Assembly: GCA_938083135.1 (NCBI GenBank)
Contig: CALLKY010000077.1
Location: 1 to 60,679, forward strand
From: an uncultured Alphaproteobacteria bacterium
GTDB lineage: Bacteria > Pseudomonadota > Alphaproteobacteria > Bin95
Length of the DNA: 60,679 nt
Direction: 5' to 3'
Position numbers and translations under genes: made by a program
The notes under the pieces: model-generated
The model's input: only the letters and a program-made list of their open reading frames with translations
The model's database searches: none
Told to the model about the DNA's origin: nothing
Shown: positions 60,541 through 60,679 of the stretch, piece after piece
Layout: each line of letters begins with the position of its first letter
How positions within the stretch are numbered: the stretch's first letter is position 1

Positions 60541-60679
60541 GGGGCTGGCCTATCTAAGGGTTTCGGTTCAGAGGTTTGCCCACTTGCGTAATACTTTCAA
60601 GAGGTTTTCGGTGGGCCTGTGATTGAAGCGCCATTCGCACTCTTTGAGATAGAGGTGAAAGTGCTGGCTAGGGACGCCA
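60541..60679 (-). mobile_element. IS1595-family insertion sequence, 3' end (runs off right edge)
   Basis: Begins at 60541 with GGGGCTGGCCTATCTA, the inverted partner of the left-edge element end. The element extends beyond the window. The flanking eight bases (TTAAAGAA) differ from those at the left copy (TAATTTTT), so the two ends do not share one target duplication. Confidence 0.8.
60568..60679 (-). CDS. IS1595-family transposase, C-terminal fragment
   Basis: The minus strand encodes GVPSQHFHLYLKECEWRFNHR followed by PTENLLKVLRKWANL and a TGA at 60568-60570. LYLKE-EWRFNHR near the end is a typical IS1595/IS1016-type C-terminus. Same orientation as the left-edge fragment. Middle part not in the window. 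Confidence 0.78.
   Translation of the reverse strand, partial: GVPSQHFHLYLKECEWRFNHRPTENLLKVLRKWANL

Noticed and set aside
1-60679. Composite transposon of 60 kb
   Set aside because: Most contents look chromosomal and core (tamAB, msrB, uup); two flanking IS copies alone do not show mobilisation.
1-60679. tRNA, rRNA and CRISPR features
   Set aside because: No T-loop/acceptor pattern, rRNA core or spaced direct-repeat array was found on reading; a covariance search would be decisive.

Overview
The window looks like chromosomal DNA of a GC-rich alphaproteobacterium. It has a TamA/TamB pair, small DUF6898-like and DUF2842-like proteins, an Anbu operon, a PccA-type biotin carboxylase and a Uup-type ABC-F protein, which together suggest a Rhodospirillales-like lineage. 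The taxon is an inference, not a proof. Two genes of coenzyme F420 biosynthesis (cofC and a fused cofGH) and four luciferase-like (LLM) oxidoreductase genes point to an F420-using metabolism. No rRNA gene, tRNA gene or CRISPR array was seen.

Layout. Both edges are cut inside IS1595-family insertion sequences in the same orientation: the left edge holds the transposase N-terminus plus the element end at 138, and the right edge holds the other element end at 60541 plus the transposase C-terminus. The left copy has run into a small lipoprotein gene. Region 0.5-3.4 kb has two LLM genes around an Lrp/AsnC regulator. Region 3.6-9.2 kb has a cupin, two divergent surface-carbohydrate-type proteins, pccA and an orphan membrane protein. 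Region 9.3-12.4 kb is a complete polar amino acid ABC transporter. Region 12.9-17.4 kb has a second LLM paralogue, an HMG-CoA-lyase-like enzyme, a HIT-like protein, a D-threonine-aldolase-like PLP enzyme and a DUF6898-like protein. Region 17.5-21.9 kb has glutaryl-CoA dehydrogenase, a two-subunit Rieske dioxygenase and a zinc alcohol dehydrogenase. Region 21.9-30.6 kb is envelope biogenesis (tamA, tamB, an amidase) and uup. Region 30.9-38.4 kb holds cupin, PhyH, DehI-like, acetamidase, adenylate cyclase, methyltransferase, metallo-beta-lactamase-fold and response regulator genes. Region 38.5-43.4 kb is a plus-strand run of redox genes ending in a polysaccharide deacetylase. Region 43.8-49.1 kb has an MFS transporter and the ATP-grasp / alpha-E / transglutaminase / Anbu operon. 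Region 49.1-53.1 kb has an amidohydrolase, msrB, a CoA transferase and a MaoC-type hydratase. Region 53.1-58.6 kb is an SH3 protein plus the F420 cluster. Region 58.6-60.3 kb has a sulfotransferase and an OmpA-like lipoprotein converging on a bidirectional terminator.

How the genes work together. The clearest modules are: (1) the Anbu operon, a proteasome-like protease with an amide-ligase-type ATP-grasp, an alpha-E protein and a transglutaminase-like protease; (2) the F420 cluster, in which cofC is translationally coupled to an undescribed small membrane protein and a TfoX-like protein and is followed by an LLM enzyme and cofGH; (3) TamA/TamB; and (4) acyl-CoA and aromatic catabolism (pccA, HMGL-like, gcdH, Rieske oxygenase, CoA transferase, hydratase). 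A family of about 57-130 bp palindromic elements that can fold as an outer stem with one or two inner hairpins sits in at least six intergenic gaps. It is the main structure in the window that the genes do not explain.
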